Shown here in pieces: positions 9,154 to 17,512 of a stretch of 32,728 nucleotides of DNA (positions within the stretch are counted from its first letter, which is position 1; each line of letters begins with the position of its first letter). Both the position numbers and the translations under genes were made by a program. This stretch comes from Prevotella sp. (GTDB taxonomy: Bacteria; Bacteroidota; Bacteroidia; Bacteroidales; Bacteroidaceae), in the NCBI GenBank assembly GCA_024695815.1, contig JAILHK010000041.1:1-32728 (forward strand), given 5' to 3'. The notes under the pieces are model-generated. The model did not search any database. It had not been told where the DNA came from and was given only the letters and a program-made list of their open reading frames with translations.

Positions 9154-9717
9154 ATGAAAAAGATCATATTATCACTTGCTCTATTCTTCTGCGGAATAAC
9201 CACTATTTCGGCAGAAGACAATTACACGGCGTCTCCTGAGGAGGATTTCATTGTCGTCTCTACAATCAACACAGAGATGGGAGACCCTCTGAAAAAGAAG
9301 ATGAAGAATTGGCAGAAGATAGAAAAGAACGACATGTTTGCTCTTTCTACGGAACAAGCACTTCAACTGAAAAACTACTTGAATACAAAAGGCAAGAAAC
9401 AGATGAAGCGCGGACAGATTCTTTTCTGGACAGGACTTGCATGGCCTATTGTTGGCGGTCTTGTCAGTGGGCTCACAGGCTCCGCTATTCCTGCCGGTAT
9501 CTCTGCTGGATTGGGAATCGGTCAGATGACCTGGGGCTATATGGATATGTATGGCGCCCGACAGAAACTGGACAACAGCCGATTAATCATTGTCAATGTG
9601 CCTTTACTGCAATTCGACCATGACAACGGCGTTTCAACCAAATTGGGATTGGGAATAACAGAAGACCAATGGCGCAAAGACATGGCCATTGGTCCCAAAA
9701 TAAGCTTTGTTTTCTAA
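9154..9717 (+). CDS. Small exported protein with glycine-rich hydrophobic segment, function unknown
   Basis: A 187-residue protein with a signal peptide (MKKIILSLALFFCGITTISA). The middle has a basic stretch (KGKKQMKRGQ) and then a long glycine-rich hydrophobic segment at about 92-127 (LAWPIVGGLVSGL... GISAGLGIGQMTWGY), which could be one or two membrane spans or barrel strands. The last residues (GPKISFVF) end in Phe, typical of outer-membrane proteins. It is the last gene of the export operon, 12 bases after the zinc-finger gene and followed by a terminator. I do not recognise a family. Confidence 0.7.
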   Translation: MKKIILSLALFFCGITTISAEDNYTASPEEDFIVVSTINTEMGDPLKKKMKNWQKIEKNDMFALSTEQALQLKNYLNTKGKKQMKRGQILFWTGLAWPIVGGLVSGLTGSAIPAGISAGLGIGQMTWGYMDMYGARQKLDNSRLIIVNVPLLQFDHDNGVSTKLGLGITEDQWRKDMAIGPKISFVF

Positions 9718-9726
9718 TTATAACTT

Positions 9727-9757
9727 AATAGTCCAGGCCTCACACGTCTGGACTATT
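9727..9757. terminator. Terminator between convergent operons
   Basis: A 10-bp perfect stem (9727-9736 with 9748-9757) lies 10 bases after the stop at 9717 and is followed by a short TTT. Its right arm covers the stop codon of the minus-strand hydrolase, so it may serve both directions. Confidence 0.65.
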
Positions 9758-10574
9758 TTAGAAATAATTCCAGCTGTTCGACTTCCTGCTGGAACTCGTG
9801 AGGTTTGAAGCCATGACCGGCACCGGGGATGACGTGCAGACGGGTGCCCTTGCGGTAGAGCTGCTGCGCCCGACGTGAGTCGTCCATAGACACGATACGG
9901 TCCTGGTCGCCCTGAACAATCAGTACAGGACCACGATATTTGCCGATGATGTCCAAAGGATGCATGTCGTGTATTTCCTCAAAGAAGCGACGTCCCATCT
10001 TAACACCCCACAGTTCGGTGACGTCCTGGATGGCTTCTACCTGCGGATAATACTGGCGCCAGTTGTCGGGAATACACAAGGCGGGATAGACCAGCACAAG
10101 CTGACTGACCTGTCCTTTCAGTTCGGCAGCGGTCAGTGCCGACACCAGTCCGCCCTGACTCTCGCCAATGAGCACAATGTGGCGGTGGCCCTGACTGCGG
10201 AAATGCTTCACGATGGCACGGAGGTCGCTCACCTCATCGAGGATAGACATGTTGAGGGTGTTGTTGTCGGAACGGCTACGCACCGAACCACACGGGAAAT
10301 CGAAGGTGTAGCACTGATAGCCTTTGCGACTCATCACGTCGAAATAATGACGACCATAATCGAAAGAGCCATTAAAGCCATGGGCGATGATGGCTATTGG
10401 TGCTTTTTTTCCTGTGACGGCAGGCGTGAAGAGTTCGCCATAGATGTGGCGACTGCCATTGTCTATCCATAACTCCTGCACACGGCTATTGGCTACGGTG
10501 CTTACTTGTTCCGACTGTGCCATAATGGCAAATGGTGTCAGGAACAGAATGATTAGTGTAAGTAGTTTTTTCAT
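9753..10574 (-). CDS. Secreted alpha/beta hydrolase
   Basis: A 273-residue exported enzyme with a signal peptide (MKKLLTLIILFLTPFAIMAQ). It has an alpha/beta hydrolase core: oxyanion region AIIAHGFNG, nucleophile elbow GESQGG (Ser139), acid in GDQDR (Asp225) and GAGHGF (His254), giving a complete catalytic triad. Such enzymes in Bacteroidota are usually esterases or acyl-transfer enzymes; the substrate is unknown. The start at 10574 is chosen over an in-frame ATG at 10601 because the latter falls in the loop of a terminator hairpin and spoils the signal peptide. It lies 47 bases after the kinase-RapZ gene, with a terminator in between and no promoter box after it. Confidence 0.85.
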   Translation of the reverse strand: MKKLLTLIILFLTPFAIMAQSEQVSTVANSRVQELWIDNGSRHIYGELFTPAVTGKKAPIAIIAHGFNGSFDYGRHYFDVMSRKGYQCYTFDFPCGSVRSRSDNNTLNMSILDEVSDLRAIVKHFRSQGHRHIVLIGESQGGLVSALTAAELKGQVSQLVLVYPALCIPDNWRQYYPQVEAIQDVTELWGVKMGRRFFEEIHDMHPLDIIGKYRGPVLIVQGDQDRIVSMDDSRRAQQLYRKGTRLHVIPGAGHGFKPHEFQQEVEQLELFLK

Positions 10575-10582
10575 TGTTATAT

Positions 10583-10618
10583 AAAAAAAGATTGAGCCCA
10601 CAAGAAAGTGGACTCAAT
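10583..10618 (-). terminator. Intrinsic terminator after the kinase-RapZ gene
   Basis: On the minus strand an 11-bp stem (10618-10608 with 10601-10591, one G-U pair, six-base loop) is followed by C and seven T (10589-10583). It begins 3 bases after the stop codon of the upstream gene and ends 8 bases before the hydrolase ATG. Confidence 0.8.
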
Positions 10619-10621
10619 GAG

Positions 10622-12154
10622 TTATTGTTTTGCTTCAAGTGTCTGACGGATGTTCTGTTCGCGATGACAGATGCGCACTTCAACACCGAACTGCTGATGG
10701 ATGTGCTCTGCCAGATGCTGGGCACTATATACGCTGCGATGCTGTCCGCCGGTACAGCCGAACGAGAACATTAAAGAAGTAAAGCCACGCTGGATGTAAC
10801 GCTCTACATGCGCATCAGCCAGTTTATAGACACTCTCCAGGAATGTCAGTATCTCGCCATCGTCTTCGAGGAAACGAATCACTGGCTCGTCAAGACCGGT
10901 CAGCTGTTTATAGGGCTCATAACGTCCGGGGTTGTGGGTAGAACGACAGTCAAAGACATAGCCGCCACCATTGCCGCTCTCGTCTTCGGGGATTCCCTTT
11001 CGATACGAGAAACTGAAAACCTTCACAACCAAAGGTCCCTTGCCATCGTATTTTGAGAATGTGGCTGGACCATCCTTGGGATGCGCCTTATAGGGGTTGT
11101 TGTCGGTGGTTTTATAGCCATCAGAACGAGGGGCTGTCACTTCTATGCGTTGGAAGCGTGGCAACTCGGTGAGTTTGCGCAACAGCGAAACCAGATAGGG
11201 ATATTGGAAATCTGCCGTTTGTAGAAGCTCACGCAGGTTCTGTATGGCAGGAGGTATGCTGTCGATGAAATGTTGTTTACGCTCAAAATAGCCACGGAAG
11301 CCATAGGCACCCAGCACCTGTAGTGTGCGGAAGAACACGAAGAGCTGTAAACGACTGGCAAAGACCTCGCGCTTGGGCATCTCTATAAACTGCTGGGCTG
11401 CCTCGTAGTAGTCGTCAAGGAGTTCATTACGCAGTTTGTCGGGATAACGGGCAGAGGCCTGCCACAAGAACGAGGCCAGGTCATAGTAGAAAGGACCGCG
11501 ACGACCACCTTGGAAATCAATAAAGAATGGTTTGCCGTCTGTCAACATGACATTTCGCGCCTGAAAGTCGCGATAGAGAAAACTGTCACACTTCTCTGCC
11601 GTGAGATCTTTAGCCAGCAGACGGAAGTCTGCCTCGAGCTTCAGCTCATGGAAGTCGAGCTCGGTGGCTTTCAGAAAGCAATACTTAAAGTAGTTGAGAT
11701 CAAAGAGCACCCCTTCGATATTGAATTCCGGCTGCGGATAACAGTTGGAGAAGTCCAGTTCGCGGGCACCACGAAACTGTACATTGGGCAGTTCGCGAAT
11801 GGTTGCTTTCAGCAACTCCTGCTCTTTCAGCGTATAACGACCACCTGCCTCACGACCACCACGAATGGCATCGAAAAGAGAAACCGAACCTAAGTCTGTT
11901 TGCAGATAGCGCAACTCGTCTTCGCTGACGGCCAACACCTGCGGAACAGGCAACTGGCGCTTGGAGAAATGGCATGCCAAATAGATGAAGGCATGATTCT
12001 CGTCGCGACTGGTGCCAATACACCCCACAACGCTTTGTCCTTCGCCATCCGTCATACGATAATAAATACGGTTGCTACCAGCCACAGGCAACTGACTGGT
12101 GACGGCAGGTTCCTCGCCTCGCCACTGTTTATAGAGTTCTAATAGTTGATGCAT
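10622..12154 (-). CDS. AmgK-like sugar kinase fused to RapZ C-terminal domain
   Basis: A 510-residue cytoplasmic fusion. Residues about 20-330 form an aminoglycoside-phosphotransferase-fold kinase: YRDFQARNVM (Asp196, Asn201) is the catalytic loop and FIDFQGGRRGP (Asp213) the metal-binding motif, closest in pattern to AmgK, the anomeric MurNAc/GlcNAc kinase of cell-wall recycling. Residues about 375-505 match the C-terminal domain of RapZ, with FDCRSTHNPGRYEPYKQLTG (401-420), LDEPV and FGCTGGQHRSV (465-475). In E. coli that domain binds GlcN6P and small RNAs GlmY/GlmZ. The RapZ N-terminal P-loop domain is absent, replaced by the kinase. An amino-sugar or peptidoglycan-recycling role is inferred. 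It has its own promoter at 12180-12211. Confidence 0.85.
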   Translation of the reverse strand: MHQLLELYKQWRGEEPAVTSQLPVAGSNRIYYRMTDGEGQSVVGCIGTSRDENHAFIYLACHFSKRQLPVPQVLAVSEDELRYLQTDLGSVSLFDAIRGGREAGGRYTLKEQELLKATIRELPNVQFRGARELDFSNCYPQPEFNIEGVLFDLNYFKYCFLKATELDFHELKLEADFRLLAKDLTAEKCDSFLYRDFQARNVMLTDGKPFFIDFQGGRRGPFYYDLASFLWQASARYPDKLRNELLDDYYEAAQQFIEMPKREVFASRLQLFVFFRTLQVLGAYGFRGYFERKQHFIDSIPPAIQNLRELLQTADFQYPYLVSLLRKLTELPRFQRIEVTAPRSDGYKTTDNNPYKAHPKDGPATFSKYDGKGPLVVKVFSFSYRKGIPEDESGNGGGYVFDCRSTHNPGRYEPYKQLTGLDEPVIRFLEDDGEILTFLESVYKLADAHVERYIQRGFTSLMFSFGCTGGQHRSVYSAQHLAEHIHQQFGVEVRICHREQNIRQTLEAKQ

Positions 12155-12179
12155 GCTACTGATTTCATGATTTATGCGA

Positions 12180-12211
12180 CAAAGGTAATAGTTTTATTTG
12201 ATTCTTGCAAA
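12180..12211 (-). promoter_or_regulatory. Promoter of the kinase-RapZ gene
   Basis: Minus strand TTTG (12211-12208), 20 bases, TACCTTTG (12187-12180). Predicted start near 12174 leaves a leader of about 20 bases before the ATG at 12154. Confidence 0.7.
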
Positions 12212-12222
12212 AAGAAGAGCAT

Positions 12223-12254
12223 AAAAAAAGCCGGCTGTCTCACGACAACCAGCT
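12223..12254 (-). terminator. Intrinsic terminator upstream of the kinase-RapZ gene
   Basis: On the minus strand a 10-bp stem (12254-12245 with 12238-12229, two G-U pairs) with a six-base loop is followed by seven T. It would end the candidate small RNA and any read-through from groL. Confidence 0.8.
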
Positions 12255-12311
12255 CCAAAAACAAACTACTTAAAAACTAATCTACTAAAACAAATCAAAA
12301 AAATATCTTTT
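12223..12311 (-). ncRNA. Candidate small RNA (promoter plus terminator, no gene between)
   Basis: A full promoter at 12318-12349 (minus) should start RNA near 12311, and an intrinsic terminator at 12254-12223 ends it about 89 bases later. The span has no ATG on that strand, is U-rich and appears single-stranded until the terminator hairpin. The next promoter's -33 box begins only 11 bases further on, so the unit is separate from the kinase-RapZ mRNA. It could instead be an attenuated leader, or simply the groESL terminator with a fortuitous promoter. Confidence 0.45.
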
Positions 12312-12317
12312 CTGATG

Positions 12318-12349
12318 CAAAAGTACGAACATTATTCTTACGAACCAAA
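12318..12349 (-). promoter_or_regulatory. Orphan consensus promoter
   Basis: Minus strand TTTG (12349-12346), exactly 20 bases, TACTTTTG (12325-12318). It faces a terminator rather than an open reading frame. Confidence 0.65.
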
Positions 12350-12387
12350 CTTTTTGATACAAAAAACTTTGGTTTTTGATATAAATC

Positions 12388-12424
12388 AAGGCGAAAGAGA
12401 AGTCTTGAACTTTTCTTTCGCCTT
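12388..12424. terminator. 15-bp hairpin after groL
   Basis: Arms 12388-12402 and 12410-12424 pair over 15 positions (one G-U on the plus strand, one mismatch on the minus strand). It lies 49 bases after the groL stop and may end or stabilise the groESL mRNA. A weaker hairpin occupies about 12343-12376. No good T run follows on the minus strand. Confidence 0.45.
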
Positions 12425-12472
12425 TTGTAAAGTTGAGTTGGCAAAATGCCTTACATTCTCATTCTTATCGAC

Positions 12473-14113
<1,641 letters not shown>

Positions 14114-14162
14114 TCATTTTGTCGTTATTTCGATATCTCGAAATCTCGAAGTTAATCTTAAT

Positions 14163-14435
14163 TTATTTTTCAATCACAGCGAGCACATCGCTCTGACGCA
14201 TCATCAGGAACTTCTCACCGTCGAGTTCGATTTCGGTTCCGCTATATTTTCCATAGAGAACTTCGTCGCCTTCTTTCAGGATCATCTCTTCATCCTTTGT
14301 GCCCTTACCTACGGCCTTGATAAGACCACGAAGGGGTTTCTCTTTTGCTGTGTCAGGAATAATAATTCCACCGATTTTCTCTTCAGCCGGTGCAGGCAAT
14401 ACGAGCACGCGGTCTGCTAATGGTTTAATGTTCAT
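14163..14435 (-). CDS. groES: Co-chaperonin GroES (Hsp10)
   Basis: A 90-residue protein with the full Cpn10 fold: [20 protein letters not shown] at the start, the mobile loop [17 protein letters not shown] that docks on GroEL, and the conserved [19 protein letters not shown] region. It is the lid of the GroEL chamber. It is the first gene of the groES-groL operon (58 bases apart). No TAnnTTTG box is visible upstream, unlike most genes of the window; instead two inverted repeats are found (14477-14491 and 14498-14533). Confidence 0.97.
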   Translation of the reverse strand: MNIKPLADRVLVLPAPAEEKIGGIIIPDTAKEKPLRGLIKAVGKGTKDEEMILKEGDEVLYGKYSGTEIELDGEKFLMMRQSDVLAVIEK

Positions 14436-14476
14436 AACTAATATGCTTTAATATTGAATAATATTTTGTTCTTGTT

Positions 14477-14491
14477 CTGAAAGCCTTTCAG
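14477..14491. repeat. Short palindrome in the groES leader region
   Basis: CTGAAAG-C-CTTTCAG, seven perfect pairs around one base, 42 bases upstream of the groES ATG. It could be an operator or part of the mRNA leader; no known regulator site was recognised. Confidence 0.4.
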
Positions 14492-14497
14492 CGAAAA

Positions 14498-14533
14498 GCG
14501 TGCCAAAATGTCTTTGCTGACAATTTGGCACGC
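14498..14533. terminator. 15-bp inverted repeat upstream of groES (terminator or regulatory)
   Basis: Arms 14498-14512 and 14519-14533 pair with one T-T mismatch and a six-base loop; TTTT follows on the minus strand. It lies 38 bases past the stop of the susD remnant, so it may be that unit's terminator. The minus strand 14505-14490 also reads TGGCACGCTTTTCGCT, one mismatch from the sigma-54 consensus TGGCACG-N4-TTGCW. It does not match the CIRCE element. Confidence 0.5.
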
Positions 14534-14571
14534 CTCTATTTAATTATTATTAATGTATAGGTAGGAACATA

Positions 14572-15298
14572 TTACTGGTTTTTAAACCCATAACCATTCG
14601 CAAAACCGCCATTGCTCAACACATTGGGCGTGAAAGGCCAATAGTGAATGGGAGCCGACTCGCAGTCGTATTCATAGAACAGATACTTTTCGTATTCATC
14701 GCGATTCTCTATTAATGTCTTTCCCCAATCTTGAGCATTATACCCTTCTGCCTCAAGGGCCGCTTTCTCTGTATCGCTAAGCGGGGTAAAGAGACCACGA
14801 ATGGCAAGATTAGGAGCGTAGGAAGCATCGACAGTCAATCCGTAGCTGAACCAGTCATCTTTTACGCCACGCCAACCAGGAAAGAGCAGCGGATTGTCCT
14901 CCTGACCGATAGGGCACTGCGTCGTCAGTCTATGACCCAGAACGGAGTTGCCATCCACAGACTTTGTGTATATCTGGGAAGAGATGACATTGCCATTATC
15001 AAAAACGATAATAGCCATTGGCTTCCAGGCCATCCATCATTTGCTTAGTAAGTGTTTTGATTGCTTTTATCTTCTTTCCGATAAGTCCGGTGCGGATAAG
15101 TACCTGACGACGGTCTCCTTCGCCAGCGAACTCAAATCCACGTTCATCGATGACGGCCTCAAGCAGAGAGCCCTCGCTGGCAATAAAGTCATCGACACGA
15201 GCCTGACCTTCTGGAAAAGCACGATTGCGAATGATTGTCAGATATTTCTTGGCCTCGTCTTCATCGCCCAACATAGCACAAGCTTCTGCATATGATGA
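14572..15298 (-). pseudogene. susD/ragB remnant (C-terminal part, frameshifted)
   Basis: The minus strand encodes the C-terminal third of a SusD/RagB outer-membrane glycan-binding lipoprotein: YAEACAMLGDEDEAKKYLTI, VIDERGFEFAGEGDRRQVLI and, at the end, the typical PFTPNVLSNG...NGYGF. The N-terminal two thirds, including the lipoprotein signal, are missing. Two frames carry the pieces: 15298 down to about 15005, then 15000 down to 14572. The switch falls in a run of five A at 15001-15005; removing one base restores a continuous reading YYRFDNGNVISS. It is joined upstream to a susC remnant by deletion. Confidence 0.85.
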
Positions 15299-15946
15299 CA
15301 CCATTGGCACCGCGAGCGACATAGATGGCAGTAGAAGCGCCATCCTTCAGTACATCAACAGACTCAATATTGTCGGCAGGGATATCGCTGATGTCGCTGA
15401 CCTGTACGCCATCGACAATAAAGAGTGGGTCGTTGCTCTGCGTGATGGAGCCACCGCCACGCACTCGGATACTCATCGTGGCACCTGGGCGCCCATCTTG
15501 CGAAGAAACGCTGACGCCAGGCAACTGTCCTTGTAGTGCCTGTGCAACGTTAGCCACAGGATTAGCTGCCAACTTCGCGCCGCTAACAGATGCCACAGCC
15601 CCCGTCAGGTCTTTACGCTTCATCGTGCCATAGCCGATGACCACCACATCCTCGAGTGTGGTATTGTCTTCCTCCAGAATGATGTCAAGACTCGACCTGT
15701 TCCCGACTTTGACTGCTTGAGGCTTAAAACCAATATACGTCACATTCAAAACTGTTGTCGGTGACGCATCGGTGAGTACGAAGTGACCATCGATATCGGT
15801 CACCGAGCAGACGCTATTGCCTACCCGACCATCGGTTCTCCTTGGGCGTCTTTCACTGTTTCCCGAATGGTTTGCTGGGCATAAGCGCTTGCGCCAACCA
15901 ACAATAATAGCAAGACCACAAGGGACTTAGTTAATCGTTCTTTCAT
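15261..15946 (-). pseudogene. susC (TonB-dependent receptor) remnant, N-terminal part
   Basis: From the ATG at 15946 the minus strand reads a signal peptide (MKERLTKSLVVLLLLLVGAS) and the start of the SusC carboxypeptidase-like domain (TVKDAQGEPMVG), then hits TAG at 15823-15821. In another frame the protein resumes at TDIDGHFVLTDASPTT and continues through the TonB-box-like DVVVIGYGTMKRKDL and plug domain (LFIVDGVQVSDISDIPADNI) to ARGANGVI, where it is cut near 15298 and runs into susD sequence out of frame. So there are at least two lesions: a frameshift/small deletion near 15825 and a large deletion that removed the barrel. About 220 of an expected 1000 residues remain. Confidence 0.88.
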
Positions 15947-15996
15947 AGTAGTTAATTATAATGTTATTAGAAGTTTGCCGCGAATGATAGAGAGAT

Positions 15997-17334
15997 TTAC
16001 CGTCTCTCACCATTCACCACTACATTTTTCAACGTCAGTTGATCGATGGGATGATTCTCGAAGGCCTTCTTCTTGGCTGCATCTTTCACGTTGATATTTT
16101 CGAATGAGAAGTTTTTGAGCGCATACTTATCTGACCCTTCTACGTTAAAGAATGTACCACAATCCATATTGATATTTTTAAAACTGATATCATTGCACTG
16201 AGATATTGGCATATCTTCACGGTCTTCCTTTTGATAGAACTGTGTCCAAGGCTTTACCAACAGGAAACTACGACAATGACCCGTAAAGTCTTCTACGCGT
16301 ACGAACTCATAATGCTGAGGCGTATCTGGACGCATCTTCAGCCACAACACATTCTGCGTATTATCCGTATGACAACGACGCATGATAACATTCCAGTCGT
16401 GAACGGACTCAGAACCCAGCGTCATGCAACCATGCACCGTACCGTAGTGGCAGTTCTCTACCAGGATGTTATAGCAGGGACCATTCTCGGGTGCCTGGTC
16501 GGCATAGGTTCCCTTGCCGCCCTTCAGCACAACGGCATCATCGTTCACGTTCATATAGCAGCCTCGCACCACCACATCATGGCACACATCGATATCGATG
16601 GCATCGGTAGAAGGACCCTTGATGCCTGTGGTAGAAGAATAGATGTAGAGGTCCAGATAGCGTACATGATCGCAACGGTAGATGTGGTTCGTCCAAAAAG
16701 GCGAATTGATGAGCCGCACATCTTGGATGGTCACATTCTTTGAATTAGAGATATAGGTCAGGCGTGGGCGCTGTGCATCTTTGTTGGTGCATTGAGGATT
16801 CCACAGTCGGCGAATCCAGAACTCTTGCCAATAGTCCTGTCCGTTGCCATCGATGGTACCCTTGCCGGCAATGGTGAAACCATCCACGCCGTCGGCATTG
16901 ATAAGTGCAACAAAATATTGACAGGTCTGTCCCTCGATGCGCGTCTCACGAATCTCAAAGTCACGAATACGGTCTGAGCCTTTCAGCACGCCGCCCTCCT
17001 CTACCAGAAGGTGGGTGCCCTGTTTGAAAAACAAGCTGCCGGAATAGAACGTGCCCTTCGGAACAACGATGACACCACCGCCATTGGCAGCAGCACGGTC
17101 TATCACGGCCTGTATCTCGCGGGTTTGCACGTCGGTAGTGCCCTGACGCACTCCATAGTCCGTCAGGATATATTTCTGCCCGAGGGTCTCCACATCGACC
17201 TTAGTGGTATTGGTAAACCACGCTGCCATGGGTTCGCCATTGGGCCACAATTCCTGTGTCTGCACTTTTTTCTTACCTACAGCAGTGACACACACAATCA
17301 GGAGTGCTACTGCCAAAATGAGTTTCTGATTCAT
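15997..17334 (-). CDS. Glycoside hydrolase family 28 (polygalacturonase-like)
   Basis: A 445-residue exported enzyme with a signal peptide (MNQKLILAVALLIVCVTAVG). The body is a right-handed parallel beta-helix of GH28 type: the N-terminal LTDYGVRQG...IQAVIDRAAANGGGVIVVP is the usual first turn, STDAIDID replaces the family NTD motif, and VNDDAVVLKGG carries the Asp pair (Asp265, Asp266). The GHG and RIK positions appear as LGSES and LKMRP, so the active site deviates from classical polygalacturonase; a rhamnogalacturonan-type or other uronic substrate is possible. It lies 50 bases upstream of the susC remnant in the same direction, suggesting one former polysaccharide locus. It has its own promoter. 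Confidence 0.82.
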   Translation of the reverse strand: MNQKLILAVALLIVCVTAVGKKKVQTQELWPNGEPMAAWFTNTTKVDVETLGQKYILTDYGVRQGTTDVQTREIQAVIDRAAANGGGVIVVPKGTFYSGSLFFKQGTHLLVEEGGVLKGSDRIRDFEIRETRIEGQTCQYFVALINADGVDGFTIAGKGTIDGNGQDYWQEFWIRRLWNPQCTNKDAQRPRLTYISNSKNVTIQDVRLINSPFWTNHIYRCDHVRYLDLYIYSSTTGIKGPSTDAIDIDVCHDVVVRGCYMNVNDDAVVLKGGKGTYADQAPENGPCYNILVENCHYGTVHGCMTLGSESVHDWNVIMRRCHTDNTQNVLWLKMRPDTPQHYEFVRVEDFTGHCRSFLLVKPWTQFYQKEDREDMPISQCNDISFKNINMDCGTFFNVEGSDKYALKNFSFENINVKDAAKKKAFENHPIDQLTLKNVVVNGERR

Positions 17335-17371
17335 TAAATCCGTTTTAAGTTATTTGTTTTAATAAATGGTA

Positions 17372-17403
17372 CAAAGATACGACAAATTACAGAAAAGACC
17401 AAA
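17372..17403 (-). promoter_or_regulatory. Promoter of the GH28 gene
   Basis: Minus strand TTTG (17403-17400), 20 bases, TATCTTTG (17379-17372), giving a leader of about 30 bases before the ATG at 17334. Confidence 0.7.
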
Positions 17404-17448
17404 AGAACGACACCAATTTTTATTACTAACTGCACTTTTTGCAAGCTT

Positions 17449-17482
17449 TTTGCACATCATTATAAAAAAAACAGTATCTTTG
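17449..17482 (+). promoter_or_regulatory. Promoter of the sppA operon
   Basis: TTTG (17449-17452), 22 bases, TATCTTTG (17475-17482), 30 bases before the ATG at 17513. It is divergent from the GH28 promoter. Confidence 0.65.
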
Positions 17483-17512
17483 CATACTGAATTATCAAAA
17501 AAAACGCTAATT

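Noticed and set aside
14498..14533. CIRCE heat-shock operator upstream of groES
   Set aside because: The repeat does not match TTAGCACTC-N9-GAGTGCTAA and its loop is six bases, so HrcA control is not supported.
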